Assembly: GCA_038748365.1 (NCBI GenBank)
Contig: JBCDIZ010000002.1
Coordinates: forward strand, 1-64,000
DNA: 64,000 bases
Direction: 5' to 3'
Origin: Alterisphingorhabdus sp038748365
Lineage (GTDB): Bacteria > Pseudomonadota > Alphaproteobacteria > Sphingomonadales > Sphingomonadaceae
The position numbers were made by a program, and so were the translations under genes. Shown here piece after piece: positions 17,208 through 26,734 of this stretch (position 1 is the first letter of the stretch; the number at the start of each line of letters is the position of its first letter). The notes under the pieces were generated by a model. The model worked only from the letters and a program-made list of their open reading frames with translations, was not told where the DNA came from and did not search any database.

Positions 17208-18374
17208 TTAAATTCCGTATAGTTTCTTCACATTGTCATGGGTCACTTTACGACGCACCTCCTCACCATGATCTGCAAACATTTCGTCAAGAACATCGGC
17301 AGAGCATGGGAATGTTGAGTCGGTGTGCGGGAAGTCAGAACCCCACATCAGGGTCTCCACGCCAATAATATTACGGCTCAAAAGTGCGGGTTGATCATCT
17401 TCAATAGTCGCCAGGAACTGTCGCTGCCATGTTTCAAAAACAATATCCTCATAAGGAATATGGCCGGGGATCGAGCCAGCATCCCGCTGCCACGCCTGAT
17501 CAAGGCGATCGAGGAAGTGCGCGACCCAGCCGGCGTTGAATTCCGCCAACACAAATTTGACATTGGGGAAGCGTTTGCAGACGCCGCGCACCATCAGATC
17601 GATAACTGTTTCATGGATAAGGGACTGGGAATTGGCATATACTGCCAGCTTATCCCGCTTTACCGCTTCCATGACGTGCATTGGCGCAAATGAGAAGCAG
17701 CCCACATGCATAGAAATTGGCGCACCGCTTTCCTCGGCCAGCGCCCAAATGGGATCATAAATGTCATCCGCATAGCTCGTGCCCTCAGGAGCATTTGAAG
17801 GTATGATGACACCTTTATAGCCAAGCTTCAGAACCCGCTTGAACTCCTCAACCGCAGCTACCGGATTTTGCACAGGAAGCGCCGCAAGCCCGTAGAGCCT
17901 GCCGCTTGATTGACCGCAAAAATCGGCAAGCCAATCATTATAGTTGCGTTGCAGTTCGACCAGCAGATCGATGTTCGGCACACGAAACATCGGGAAATAT
18001 CCGGGATAAAGGACCTCGGCCGAAACGCCATCGGCGTCTTGGCACTCTCCACGACGCGAACCATCCTTAAGGCCCGGATGCAAAGCGCTGTATCCGTTTT
18101 TGATGTAGTTCTGGATCTCGGGATCAGTAACTTTCCCTGCTTTTGGTTTGTGCCCTGGGCGTCGTTCTACCGGCTCTTCGCGATCCAAGCGTGTTGCGGC
18201 CAGAGCCATGTTGGCGATCGGCACTCCGCCATCAGCTTTGTTAGGGATAAGGATCACATCGCCGCCTTCATCCTTTGGCACAACGCGCGGCGCATCATCT
18301 CCATATTTGTCGACGAGACCTGCGAAAACATCAGGCATTTCGACAACATGCGAATCGGCAGAAATGGCTTTCAT
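17208..18374 (-). CDS. Amidohydrolase-2-family metal-dependent hydrolase/decarboxylase
   Basis: A 388-residue TIM-barrel protein of the Amidohydro_2 family (PF04909). The N-terminal SADSHVVEMPDVF corresponds to the D-x-H metal motif, HVGCFSF carries a barrel His, and LMWGSDFPHTDST carries the catalytic Asp. Related enzymes decarboxylate or hydrolyse aromatic and cyclic acids (for example gamma-resorcylate or carboxymuconate semialdehyde). An AGGAGAG ribosome site precedes the ATG and an operator-like palindrome is at 18427-18436, about 50 bp upstream. The neighbourhood (symporter, TonB receptor, flavin reductase, oxygenase-like enzyme) points to catabolism of an unidentified cyclic compound. 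Confidence 0.85.
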   Translation of the reverse strand: MKAISADSHVVEMPDVFAGLVDKYGDDAPRVVPKDEGGDVILIPNKADGGVPIANMALAATRLDREEPVERRPGHKPKAGKVTDPEIQNYIKNGYSALHPGLKDGSRRGECQDADGVSAEVLYPGYFPMFRVPNIDLLVELQRNYNDWLADFCGQSSGRLYGLAALPVQNPVAAVEEFKRVLKLGYKGVIIPSNAPEGTSYADDIYDPIWALAEESGAPISMHVGCFSFAPMHVMEAVKRDKLAVYANSQSLIHETVIDLMVRGVCKRFPNVKFVLAEFNAGWVAHFLDRLDQAWQRDAGSIPGHIPYEDIVFETWQRQFLATIEDDQPALLSRNIIGVETLMWGSDFPHTDSTFPCSADVLDEMFADHGEEVRRKVTHDNVKKLYGI

Positions 18375-18420
18375 TTTTCAAACTCTCCTATTGAAAAGAC
18401 CATAGTTGAACGGAATTAAA

Positions 18421-18442
18421 TAAAAGGAACATGTTCTTTTTT
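18421..18442. promoter_or_regulatory. Operator-like palindrome, copy 1
   Basis: TAAAAGGAACATGTTCTTT at 18421-18439, centred on the perfect 10-bp palindrome GAACATGTTC (18427-18436). The same 19 nt occur on the minus strand in front of the sterol-desaturase-family gene (centre 25361-25370). This copy is between the divergent amidohydrolase and symporter genes. The TetR regulator at 25483 is the most likely protein to bind both sites. Confidence 0.7.
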
Positions 18443-18645
18443 ATTGCCTGAAGCGCAGGAGGCTGTCAATATGGTGATCAGAAGCCGGGACAAAGAGCTC
18501 TTAAAGAGTCGACTTCTTGGTGGGGCATGTCGCTAAGCGATGCGCCAAATGATGGAGAGAAAGACGAAGGCGTCTCAAAAAGACGCTGGAGTCGGTCGCT
18601 GAGCTTGTGCACCAACAGGATTGGCGATCAGCCTAAGGTAACTGA

Positions 18646-20070
18646 ATGTCTGGCCAGATCGGTTTTAAGACAAAGGTCGTATATGGCTTCGGCAATGCGT
18701 CCAACGGAATTAAGGAAAGTGCGTTCAGCTCTTTCCTGATCTTTTACTATGTGCAGGTCGTCGGGGTTTCGGCATCGCTTGCAGGCTTTGTGGCTTTGTG
18801 CGCACTAGCGGTTGATGCAATAAGCGATCCGGTGATCGGACACTGGTCCGACCGGTTCCGTTCGCGCTGGGGGCGGCGGCACCCATTCATGTACGCTTCA
18901 GCGCTTCCGCTCGGGCTTTCGATGTACTTCCTCTTCAGCCCTCCAGAAGGGCTTGAAGGTTCTGCTGCGTTTTTGTGGATGCTCGTCTTTGCGGTTTCCG
19001 TGCGGTTGTGGATTTCGTTCTACGCGATCCCTTCAAGCGCCATGTTGGCTGAGATGACTTCGGATTATCATGAGCGCACCCGCATCGTGAATTTGCGTGG
19101 GCTGTTCTCGTGGAGCGGCGGCATTGGCCTGTCCTTTATTGCTTATCGCATTCTCTTTCAGCCAACAGATGCCTATGCGGATGGCCGTCTAAACCCTGAG
19201 GCCTATCAGACCTATGGCCTGCTCGCCGCGTTCGCAATAATCATATCGATATTGCTGAGTAGTCTTGGCACGCATCATCTTATCCCAATCCTCATCCGCC
19301 GTATGCCCGAGCCAGGAGCAATCCGTGGTATCTTCACTGAGTTCCGATCGATCTTCCAGACCACGGCATTTCGAATTCTGTTCTTGGCCACCTTGATTGG
19401 CTCCGTAACCAATGGCGTTTTGGACACCTTGCGCCTTTTCGTGAACACCTATTTTTGGGGCTTTAGCAGCGAACAGCTGTCGCTTCTGCTGTTCGGAATG
19501 ATTGGCGGCATGGTCACCTCCTTCCTGTGCCTGAGATTTCTTTCGCACAAGACCGAAAAGAAGCCTCTGATTCTCCTTTTCATGGCCATAACGGTCGTCG
19601 CCTGGACGCTACCGATTGTGATGAGATTGGCTGGATTGCTGCCGGAAAACGGAACGCAAGCGCTTTTTGTGATCATATTTTTGGCGACAGGAGCGCAGGC
19701 CTTTGGCGGTTTCGGAGCAATCGCAATGGCTGCCTCGATGCTCGCTGATGTGGTGGATGTTCATCATCTCAGCTCTGGGTCACGGCTTGAAGGAATGCAT
19801 TTCTCTACATTTGCTTTCTCAGCAAAGGCAACGACCGGGATCGGTGGGTTTATTGCTGGTATCGGTCTGGACCTGATCAGCTTTCCTGCCAAGGCTGAGC
19901 CTGGGCAGGTGCCTGCAGACACCATATTTGCGTTGGGCGTGATGAACGCTTTGGTCGTTGGTGTGACCTTGTGTCTCTCGCTTCTGTTGCTGGTGCGTTA
20001 CCCGATAGACAAGAATCGGCATTCCGAAGTGCTCGCTGCGCTCAGGCTGGAAAGGAAGCTGTCGCAGTGA
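18646..20070 (+). CDS. GPH-family MFS symporter
   Basis: 474 residues with about 12 membrane helices. The N-terminal YGFGNASNGIKESAF, DAISDPVIGHWSDRFRSRWG and RRHPFMYASA motifs are those of the glycoside-pentoside-hexuronide:cation symporter family (MFS_2). Such proteins in sphingomonads often carry aromatic or steroid-like acids as well as sugars. Divergent from the amidohydrolase gene with the operator-like palindrome between them, so both are likely under one control. Substrate not determinable. Confidence 0.88.
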   Translation: MSGQIGFKTKVVYGFGNASNGIKESAFSSFLIFYYVQVVGVSASLAGFVALCALAVDAISDPVIGHWSDRFRSRWGRRHPFMYASALPLGLSMYFLFSPPEGLEGSAAFLWMLVFAVSVRLWISFYAIPSSAMLAEMTSDYHERTRIVNLRGLFSWSGGIGLSFIAYRILFQPTDAYADGRLNPEAYQTYGLLAAFAIIISILLSSLGTHHLIPILIRRMPEPGAIRGIFTEFRSIFQTTAFRILFLATLIGSVTNGVLDTLRLFVNTYFWGFSSEQLSLLLFGMIGGMVTSFLCLRFLSHKTEKKPLILLFMAITVVAWTLPIVMRLAGLLPENGTQALFVIIFLATGAQAFGGFGAIAMAASMLADVVDVHHLSSGSRLEGMHFSTFAFSAKATTGIGGFIAGIGLDLISFPAKAEPGQVPADTIFALGVMNALVVGVTLCLSLLLLVRYPIDKNRHSEVLAALRLERKLSQ

Positions 20071-20304
20071 TTCAGCAGCCTTTGCCCGTTTATCTTCGAT
20101 CAGCCAGCCCGCGACGGACTCATTGCTCCTGCTGCGCGATCAGTTTGTTGGTCGCAGGTCAAATGCTCAAGCCGCAACCGCCCGCGAGGGGAGAACACGC
20201 ACCTATCACGGCAGACGCTGGGCCATCCAAAGAACGGCCACATCATTTCGTTTTTACCAAATGAGCGCGAACCGACGCTCAACCAAGAGAGAGGCAAGAA
20301 TAAG

Positions 20305-22800
20305 ATGAGAAGAACACGTATCAAACGGTTGCTGTTGGGGTGCAGCGCCATAGCTTTTGCCATGCCCACTAATGTTTGGGCTCAAGACGCTAATGAGGAT
20401 GAAGATCTCGAGCTGGATTCGGTCATTGTTGTAACAGCTTCGAAGCGAGAGGCGACGCTTCAAGAAACGCCCATCGCCGTGAGTGTCGTAGGTGCCGAGA
20501 AAATTGAAGATGCGCAAATTCGCGACCTCCTTGACATCCAGAACCTGGTTCCTTCGCTACGCGTCGACCAATTACAGGACTCGGCTGGGACCAATTTCAT
20601 CATCCGCGGATTTGGTAATGGTGCTAATAACGCCGGTATCGAACCTTCCGTAGGTGTCTTCGTCGATGGGGTGTTCCGGTCACGATCCGCCGCCGCGATT
20701 AGCGACTTGCCCAATCTTCAACGGGTTGAGGTTCTGCGCGGGCCTCAATCCACTCTGTTCGGCAAGAATGCTTCAGCCGGTATCATCAGCATCGTTACCG
20801 AGGCACCGCAATTCGAACTGGGCGGGTCGTTTGAGCTGTCTTACGGCAATTTCGATGCCGTAGTCGCCAGAGGCTATCTAACCGGACCAATCACCGACAA
20901 TGTGGCGGCAAGCATTGCTGTTAATCTCAACCAGCGTGACGGATTTGCTGAAGACCTCTTCCTTGGCTTTGACAACAATGAGCGCAATCGTTGGGGCGTG
21001 CGCGGGCAATTGCTGATCGAGCCGAGCGACACTGCGAGCATTCGGATCATAGGTGATTTCGACCGGATTGATGAGGTCTGTTGCGCCGTTACAAATATCG
21101 TCGACGGGCCAACCGGAGATATTGTTCGCGCATTGGGCGGCACCATTGTATCGAACGACAGGTTCAGCAGAACCAGCGCTGCCAACTTCGCGCCAGTCAA
21201 CGAAATCGACAATTTTGGTGTCTCGGTCCAGGGCGATTTTGAGACTGGTGATATCACTTTCAGCGCGATTGCAGTCTATCGTGGCGTTCGCTCGTTCAGT
21301 GATAGTGACTCTGACTTCACCAACTTGGACTCCATCGCGAGCAGCGCGAATAATGATGACATCGATACCTATACCCTGGAATTTCGCGCTGTGTCAGATT
21401 TTGACGGACCGTTGAACTTTCTGGCTGGCGCCTTCCTTTTCCAAGAAGACATCATCACGACAGCGGATTTCTTCTACGGTCCTGATTTCGTCCGGTTTGC
21501 CAATGTGCTGACAGGTGGGCAGTTTAGCGCGCTAGAGCCGACGCTGCGCGCCTTGATACCGGATATACCACCAGGGACTTTTGGTGCCCCTGGTCAAGGC
21601 CGGACCAACGATTTTGATTATAGTAATACAGCGTTCTCGTTATTTGGTCAGATTGATTTAGAAATTACAGATCGCCTGACCGCCACAGTTGGCGCGAACT
21701 TCACGAACGACCGCAAAAGAGTAGTCCAAAACAACCTTAGTACGGATGTTTTCTCAGGGATCGATCTGGTGCAAGCCGGGGTCGCTGCTGGCGTTCCAGC
21801 GACGGTCGCCAATAACCCCGACTTCAACCCGTTCCTTGGACTTTCTGCGCTGCAATTCAATCCACCTTTTCTAAACTTCCCAAACGCGGTGGAAGATGGC
21901 CGGACCGAGGACAATGACCTATCATACACGCTGCGTCTGCTGTATGAAGCAAGCGACAATATCAGCACCTATTTCACCTATGCGACCGGTTTCAAAGCGT
22001 CCTCATTTAACCTGTCGAATGATGGTCGCCCATTCCCGGCTGACTTTATTCCCGGGTCAGACTTTCAGTCGCCACCACCGCCGCCTTCACCGATTCGAGA
22101 TGCTGGCCTGGCGGTTAACAACCTGACGACCGGCACACGATTTGCCGGGCCCGAGGAGGCGATCCTGTTCGAGATCGGTATCAAGGGGCAGTGGGACCTT
22201 GGCGCGATCAACATTGCGATCTTTGACCAAACGCTCAACGGATTTCAGGGGCAGGTCTTCACCGGAACAGGTTTCGTTCTCGGTAACGCCGAACAGCAAT
22301 CGGTACGCGGCTTTGAGGTTGATGGAACACTGACGCCCGTTGATGGGCTGACGCTGAACGCGGCGGTTACCTATCTTGATGCCGTGTTCGACAGCTTCAC
22401 CGGCGGTTCGGCCTTTGATCCGGATACGCTCACTGTCGTCCCAACGGATTTGTCAGGCGTGCGCCCTGCCAACATACCTGAATGGTCCGCATCGGTAGGC
22501 GCGCGCTACGCATATGACTTCGAAAACGGAAGCAAAATGATTCTCGCTGGCGACTTTTTCTACGAAAGCGACACTCAGATCAGAGACGGCCTGCCACAAT
22601 TCACGCGTGAAGTGACAGAGTTCAATGCTTCGGTGTCTTACATTCTGACAAACGGCCTGCAATTCACATTATGGGGTCGCAACCTGAGCAACGATGTGCG
22701 CAACATTACGGTCTTCCCGACCACGGCGCAGGCCGGTTCGCTTTCCGGGTTTCGCAACCTTCCGCGCACCTATGGGGTGTCGGCCAGGTTCAAATTCTGA
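20305..22800 (+). CDS. TonB-dependent receptor of the catabolic cluster
   Basis: An 831-residue outer-membrane receptor with a signal peptide ending in NVWAQDA, a TonB-box-like segment (LDSVIVVTASKRE), the plug domain (LQETPIAVSVV, IEPSVGVFVDGVFRSR, VEVLRGPQSTLFGKNASAG) and a long barrel that ends in LPRTYGVSARFKF with the terminal Phe. An intrinsic terminator follows 20 bp after the stop. Sphingomonads use many such receptors for organic substrates other than siderophores; the surrounding catabolic genes suggest that here too. It shares the direction of the symporter gene 235 bp upstream. Confidence 0.9.
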   Translation: MRRTRIKRLLLGCSAIAFAMPTNVWAQDANEDEDLELDSVIVVTASKREATLQETPIAVSVVGAEKIEDAQIRDLLDIQNLVPSLRVDQLQDSAGTNFIIRGFGNGANNAGIEPSVGVFVDGVFRSRSAAAISDLPNLQRVEVLRGPQSTLFGKNASAGIISIVTEAPQFELGGSFELSYGNFDAVVARGYLTGPITDNVAASIAVNLNQRDGFAEDLFLGFDNNERNRWGVRGQLLIEPSDTASIRIIGDFDRIDEVCCAVTNIVDGPTGDIVRALGGTIVSNDRFSRTSAANFAPVNEIDNFGVSVQGDFETGDITFSAIAVYRGVRSFSDSDSDFTNLDSIASSANNDDIDTYTLEFRAVSDFDGPLNFLAGAFLFQEDIITTADFFYGPDFVRFANVLTGGQFSALEPTLRALIPDIPPGTFGAPGQGRTNDFDYSNTAFSLFGQIDLEITDRLTATVGANFTNDRKRVVQNNLSTDVFSGIDLVQAGVAAGVPATVANNPDFNPFLGLSALQFNPPFLNFPNAVEDGRTEDNDLSYTLRLLYEASDNISTYFTYATGFKASSFNLSNDGRPFPADFIPGSDFQSPPPPPSPIRDAGLAVNNLTTGTRFAGPEEAILFEIGIKGQWDLGAINIAIFDQTLNGFQGQVFTGTGFVLGNAEQQSVRGFEVDGTLTPVDGLTLNAAVTYLDAVFDSFTGGSAFDPDTLTVVPTDLSGVRPANIPEWSASVGARYAYDFENGSKMILAGDFFYESDTQIRDGLPQFTREVTEFNASVSYILTNGLQFTLWGRNLSNDVRNITVFPTTAQAGSLSGFRNLPRTYGVSARFKF

Positions 22801-22821
22801 GGTGACGTATCGATCTTCAAC

Positions 22822-22851
22822 AGGGTGGGCGTGCTGCGTCCACCCTTTTTT
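22822..22851 (+). terminator. Intrinsic terminator after the TonB receptor
   Basis: A 7-bp stem, AGGGTGG (22822-22828) with CCACCCT (22840-22846), followed by a run of T. It lies just past the stop codon of the TonB receptor and before the convergent flavin reductase gene. Confidence 0.8.
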
Positions 22852-22860
22852 ATGTGTGCC

Positions 22861-24018
22861 TCAGGCCCATAGCGAGCGAGCCAGTTTGAGCAGGTGCTTG
22901 TCGACCGGATCAGCTTTGCGGTCGGCCGATTGGACAAGAGAGATGCGGGCGGGTTCTGTTTGAACTTCAAGCGGTATGGAGACCACATGATTGTCCTCAC
23001 GATCTCCTGCGATACGGGCCGTGACGATCGCAAAGCCGAGACCTTGCGCGACCATAGAACGGGCCATTTCGAGCGAAGATGAACGATAGACTATATTAGG
23101 CTTGCTTCCGTGTGACAGGAGCATCTGTTCCACCCGTTCACTTGCGCGCGTATTGACGGCCGAAATCATGGACTCACCGTTGAGATACATCGGCTGGATA
23201 CTGTCCATTTTCGCCAGCGCGTGATCAGCAGGCAGCAGCACTTGTGGAGAGAGCGCCGCAACAGGCTCAGCCCTTAGGCCGTCTTGGAACTCGGCACCGT
23301 ATATAAAAGCCAGGTCGATTTCACCATTGAGAAGGCCCAGTTCCAGCAACGGCCCATCACCTTCTACGAGATTCAGATTTGGTGCTGTTCCCAATCCGTT
23401 TAATTGGCGAATAATTGGCGGGACGAGATAGGGCGCAAAGGTATGAAAGCATCCTAGCGTCAGCGGTGTCTCTTGCACATCTGATCGCGCCGGACAAATC
23501 TCAATCGGCTGCACGCGGGTATAGCCTCTTTTGGCATAGGTAAGAGCGGACCCCGTGCCTGAGAGCCGAATCTCATGCACATTGCCAAAGATCACATAAT
23601 GCGTGCCAACCTTCCGAATATGGGAAACCCGGCAGTCGAGAGCTGCAAGAGCGTCCTCGATAGCTGGTGAGCCGGTACTGGCTTTCTCCCACGTGGTTAC
23701 ATCAAATTTGTCAGAAATGGTGCCGTTGTATCGGCCCGCGAACACATCGGAGATATAGGCTTGATGCTCACGTAGAATGTTCACGCAGAACACCCCATTG
23801 CCGAGAATATGTTGCGCGGTGACACCGTTCTCATGCACACAAACCAGAAGCACCGGGTGATCTGCATCCGCCGATACCGATGCCATGGCAGAAACCGTAA
23901 CCCCGGCACGCCCCTCAGACCCGTCGGTTGTGACTATGTTGACGGTTGCGGGAGCAAAACTCATCGCTTCAATATAACGTTGTCTTAAGTCCTGCGCATC
24001 ACGCTGTTCGGTTGTCAT
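22861..24018 (-). CDS. Flavin reductase domain fused to a LysR-type effector-binding domain
   Basis: 385 residues from the ATG at 24018; an in-frame ATG at 24027 directly abuts the AAAAGG and leaves no ribosome-site spacing. Residues ~15-165 are a flavin-reductase-like FMN-binding split-barrel domain (FAPATVNIVTTDG, AGVTVSAMASVSADADHPVLLVCVH, FCVNIL). Residues ~180-385 match the LysR substrate-binding fold (PLTLGCFHTFAPYLVPPIIRQ, GLGFAIVTARIAG). There is no DNA-binding domain. The reductase would supply reduced flavin to a monooxygenase, and the LysR part may gate activity by ligand. The effector-sensing C-terminus of Acinetobacter 4-hydroxyphenylacetate hydroxylase reductase (a MarR-like domain) is a functional precedent. 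Confidence 0.82.
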   Translation of the reverse strand: MTTEQRDAQDLRQRYIEAMSFAPATVNIVTTDGSEGRAGVTVSAMASVSADADHPVLLVCVHENGVTAQHILGNGVFCVNILREHQAYISDVFAGRYNGTISDKFDVTTWEKASTGSPAIEDALAALDCRVSHIRKVGTHYVIFGNVHEIRLSGTGSALTYAKRGYTRVQPIEICPARSDVQETPLTLGCFHTFAPYLVPPIIRQLNGLGTAPNLNLVEGDGPLLELGLLNGEIDLAFIYGAEFQDGLRAEPVAALSPQVLLPADHALAKMDSIQPMYLNGESMISAVNTRASERVEQMLLSHGSKPNIVYRSSSLEMARSMVAQGLGFAIVTARIAGDREDNHVVSIPLEVQTEPARISLVQSADRKADPVDKHLLKLARSLWA

Positions 24019-24151
24019 CAGGCCCATCCTTTTTTGAACAAGCGTGTGAGTGACGGGTGAGCCGGTTCACCTCACAGGACAGCGCAGTGGCGGCCTGAAA
24101 CAGGAGATGAACACGGCTCTCGCGTCGCACTAGCAGGGGAGATGAAAACGC

Positions 24152-25315
24152 TTACCCTTGCTGCGGCATCTGTCCTGTCAAACTGTTTGAAGCGGAATCT
24201 GCCTGGCTATCATCAGCAGCTTTGGCTTCGTCATCTGGACCGAACACCTTCTGGTCTGGCAAGAAAGGTGCAATCATTAAACCTGCCATTGTCATGGGAT
24301 AGTTCGGCGCCGTACCGATCCCGATTTCATCATGAGGGCGCTCGCCTTTCACCTTATGGAAAGTGCCGAAGAGAATGTCCCAGACGATGAACTCACCGCC
24401 ATAATTGGAATCGCCCACATCCTTATTGGGATAGTGATGGTAGCGGTGATTATCTCCGATCGAAAAAATATACTCCCAAAAGTGAAGGTTGAGATCGATA
24501 TTCGAGTGCTGAAACATGCCAATGCTTAACTGCATGAAGATGGACACCATGATGATCTCAGCCGATGGCTGAAGCAGCGCAAAGGGAAGGACATAGAAGA
24601 ATGCTTGTCCGACAACTTCGATTGGATGGCTACGGATTCCGTTGAGCCAGTACAGCCTTTTGACCGAATGATGGGCCGCATGAAAGCGCCAAAGAAACGG
24701 ATTCTCATGCATGGCGCGATGCAGCCAATAGCGGAAGAAATCCTTGATCAGAAGGAAAAGGAAGACCTGGACAACGCCCGGCAGCTCGCTCGGCCAAAGG
24801 CCATGTCCATAAGGCTCCAGAAACTCGACCAGGCTGACAACGAACAGAACGGCCATGAGGTATTTGGCAAAACCATTCCAGAACGCGCCGGAAATCAGCA
24901 TCATGATATCGACTGACATGTCGTTATCACCTTCGAGCCATTTCCGGCTGTAAGGCATTAATCTTTCCAAAGTCGCCGAGTAGAGCCCCTTGATTCCGAA
25001 TACGAGGGCAATCAACGCTATCGAGTCAAATGTGGCACCGCGCGACGCCATTTCAAAGGCAACGATGAGTGAGACTGTGATGGTAAAAGGAAAGATGAGA
25101 TTCTGCAGTACAGTTCTCAGCTTCGTGCCCTCCAGCTTATAGGATAACGTGTCCAAATGCCTGAGTATCCAGGTTAGAGGAGCCACGATCACATAATATC
25201 CAATAAGCTCAATCATGTTCAGCGGCAGGCCAACCCATTTCTCCAATCCGCGAGCAATGGGGGCGCGCTCGGTAATCTCAAGATTGCGATGGGATCGGGT
25301 CACTTGGTTCGACAT
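24152..25315 (-). CDS. Sterol-desaturase/fatty-acid-hydroxylase-family membrane enzyme
   Basis: About 387 residues; the start at 25315 (MSNQVTRSHRNL) is preceded by TGGAGG, whereas the in-frame ATG at 25366 is not. Six or so membrane helices surround the di-iron histidine boxes HRAMH, HAAHH and HRYHH, which mark the fatty-acid hydroxylase superfamily (PF04116). Such enzymes hydroxylate or desaturate lipids and isoprenoids with O2. The operator-like palindrome lies 46 bp upstream of the start, and a TetR regulator is divergent, so expression is probably derepressed by a ligand together with the amidohydrolase and symporter genes. Confidence 0.88.
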   Translation of the reverse strand: MSNQVTRSHRNLEITERAPIARGLEKWVGLPLNMIELIGYYVIVAPLTWILRHLDTLSYKLEGTKLRTVLQNLIFPFTITVSLIVAFEMASRGATFDSIALIALVFGIKGLYSATLERLMPYSRKWLEGDNDMSVDIMMLISGAFWNGFAKYLMAVLFVVSLVEFLEPYGHGLWPSELPGVVQVFLFLLIKDFFRYWLHRAMHENPFLWRFHAAHHSVKRLYWLNGIRSHPIEVVGQAFFYVLPFALLQPSAEIIMVSIFMQLSIGMFQHSNIDLNLHFWEYIFSIGDNHRYHHYPNKDVGDSNYGGEFIVWDILFGTFHKVKGERPHDEIGIGTAPNYPMTMAGLMIAPFLPDQKVFGPDDEAKAADDSQADSASNSLTGQMPQQG

Positions 25316-25351
25316 AATGCTAAAGCCTCCAGAAGATATTGCACATAAAGC

Positions 25352-25378
25352 TAGTTTAAAGAACATGTTCCTTTTACT
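25352..25378. promoter_or_regulatory. Operator-like palindrome, copy 2
   Basis: Centred on GAACATGTTC (25361-25370). Read on the minus strand it gives TAAAAGGAACATGTTCTTT, identical over 19 nt to the copy at 18421-18439. It sits between the sterol-desaturase-family gene and the TetR gene, the usual place for a TetR auto-operator. Confidence 0.7.
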
Positions 25379-25482
25379 GGTGCTAAAACCTATGTCAAGG
25401 TTGCATAGCCACGCTGGTTTTGCGAAGCCAATGGGACTAAGGCCCAGTCACTTCGAAACGAGAATGCGGGACAGTTTAGACA

Positions 25483-26118
25483 ATGCCAAGACCAGCAATC
25501 ACCCCTGAAAAAAGGGACAAGATGCGAAACCATATTCGCGATGCCTTGGTACGTGTCGTCCGCCGAAACAGAGGAACGGCCGGCGACATCGCCAACTTGA
25601 GTCATGTCACGATCCGAGACGTCATAAAGGAAGCCGGGATTTCGACGGGCACCTTTTACAGATATTTTGAAGATCGCTCGGACCTCACCCAATTACTCTG
25701 GGTCGAACCGGTCGATGCTCTTAGGGCGGCAATGCGGGCGGATTTTGAAGCAGCCCAGGACCCGGAGGAAAAAGTCCGCTGTCTGTTACAAAACTATGCC
25801 AAATTTGCTGTCGAAAACCGCCAGTTCTTTCGAACCATCTTTATGTTTGTTCGTCCAGAAACGAGCGAACCTCCAACCCAAATGGTATTGCACGAGGAAC
25901 CTTTCTATTCAGGTCTTTGCGAGGCTTTTGTCGAGGGTCAGACCTCTGGTACGTTCAGGGACTTCGACCCAAATGAAATGGCGCAGACCTTCTGGGCAGC
26001 CATTCACGGTAGCCTTGCTCTACCTGAAAACCTAGATCGTTTACCATTTGATAGTCCGAAGACGCTCTCAGATCGAATGATCGATTCTCTCATCGAACTG
26101 ATAAAGCTATCGAACTGA
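25483..26118 (+). CDS. TetR-family transcriptional regulator
   Basis: 211 residues. The N-terminal helix-turn-helix is clear: VTIRDVIKEAGISTGTFYRY followed by FEDRSDLTQLLW, the TetR signature. The remaining ~140 residues are the helical ligand-binding and dimer domain. Divergent from the sterol-desaturase-family gene, with a palindromic operator candidate in between that recurs at the amidohydrolase/symporter promoter 7 kb away. It is therefore the likely local repressor of the catabolic cluster. Ligand unknown. Confidence 0.88.
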   Translation: MPRPAITPEKRDKMRNHIRDALVRVVRRNRGTAGDIANLSHVTIRDVIKEAGISTGTFYRYFEDRSDLTQLLWVEPVDALRAAMRADFEAAQDPEEKVRCLLQNYAKFAVENRQFFRTIFMFVRPETSEPPTQMVLHEEPFYSGLCEAFVEGQTSGTFRDFDPNEMAQTFWAAIHGSLALPENLDRLPFDSPKTLSDRMIDSLIELIKLSN

Positions 26119-26160
26119 TAAAGTGCTAAGCGTAGTCTACTCGATTTCGCTATCAGAGAA

Positions 26161-26440
26161 AGCTGTGAAGATTCCCTCTGAGTGCATATCGTAGCCGAAA
26201 GACCTGTCTTACGCTGCATGATCGCGGCACGCTTTCTAATGTCCGGACCGCTCACCAGATCGCCGATCATGAGCCCGACAAGGTCACAACCTCACAGCTT
26301 GCTGTCGATTGCTAGATCGAAAAGGGCCCGATCCCTGATACGTTGCTCACGATCGAGAAAGAATCGAATTGCCCATATCTGCTTCTGATTGAAAGGACGC
26401 TTAGGTCCAACCTTGGCACCAAAATTCCAGGGCACTCTGT
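26161..26440 (-). pseudogene. Tyrosine-recombinase (integrase) fragment with an in-frame stop
   Basis: The minus strand from about 26420 translates to GPKRPFNQKQIWAIRFFLD, then RALFDLAIDSKL, a TGA stop, GCDLVGLMIGDLVSG and RKRAAIMQRKTG. This matches the conserved core of site-specific integrases widespread in alphaproteobacteria (usual text ALFNLAIDSKLRGCDLV with the catalytic Arg). The TGA stands exactly where that Arg codon is expected (CGA to TGA is one change). The N-terminus and the C-terminal His-Arg-Tyr part are missing, so it is a relic. It marks the left side of the mobile remnant at 26-31 kb. Confidence 0.75.
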
Positions 26441-26734
26441 TCTGAGCAGCGTGATCGTATTGTGAGTGTTATAGCTGCTCTCCTTAGCCGGAATGGCCAC
26501 GGAGTATGTCCGTTTTGGGGAATTAAAAGATAGAATGCCTATGCCTTACATTGAGGCGCAAAGCGGAAATAAGCAGACTGAGGCTTAAGATCTCTGTCCC
26601 TTAAGCCGTTCTATCGAACGATATGGCCAATCCAAGACTTGCATTCGCGTAATCCATGTTCGCCTCTAATGTTATCCGTGGCGTTAGCACTGCTTCTACT
26701 ACTTCTAGCAATACAAAATATCTGCGTTTTCCTT

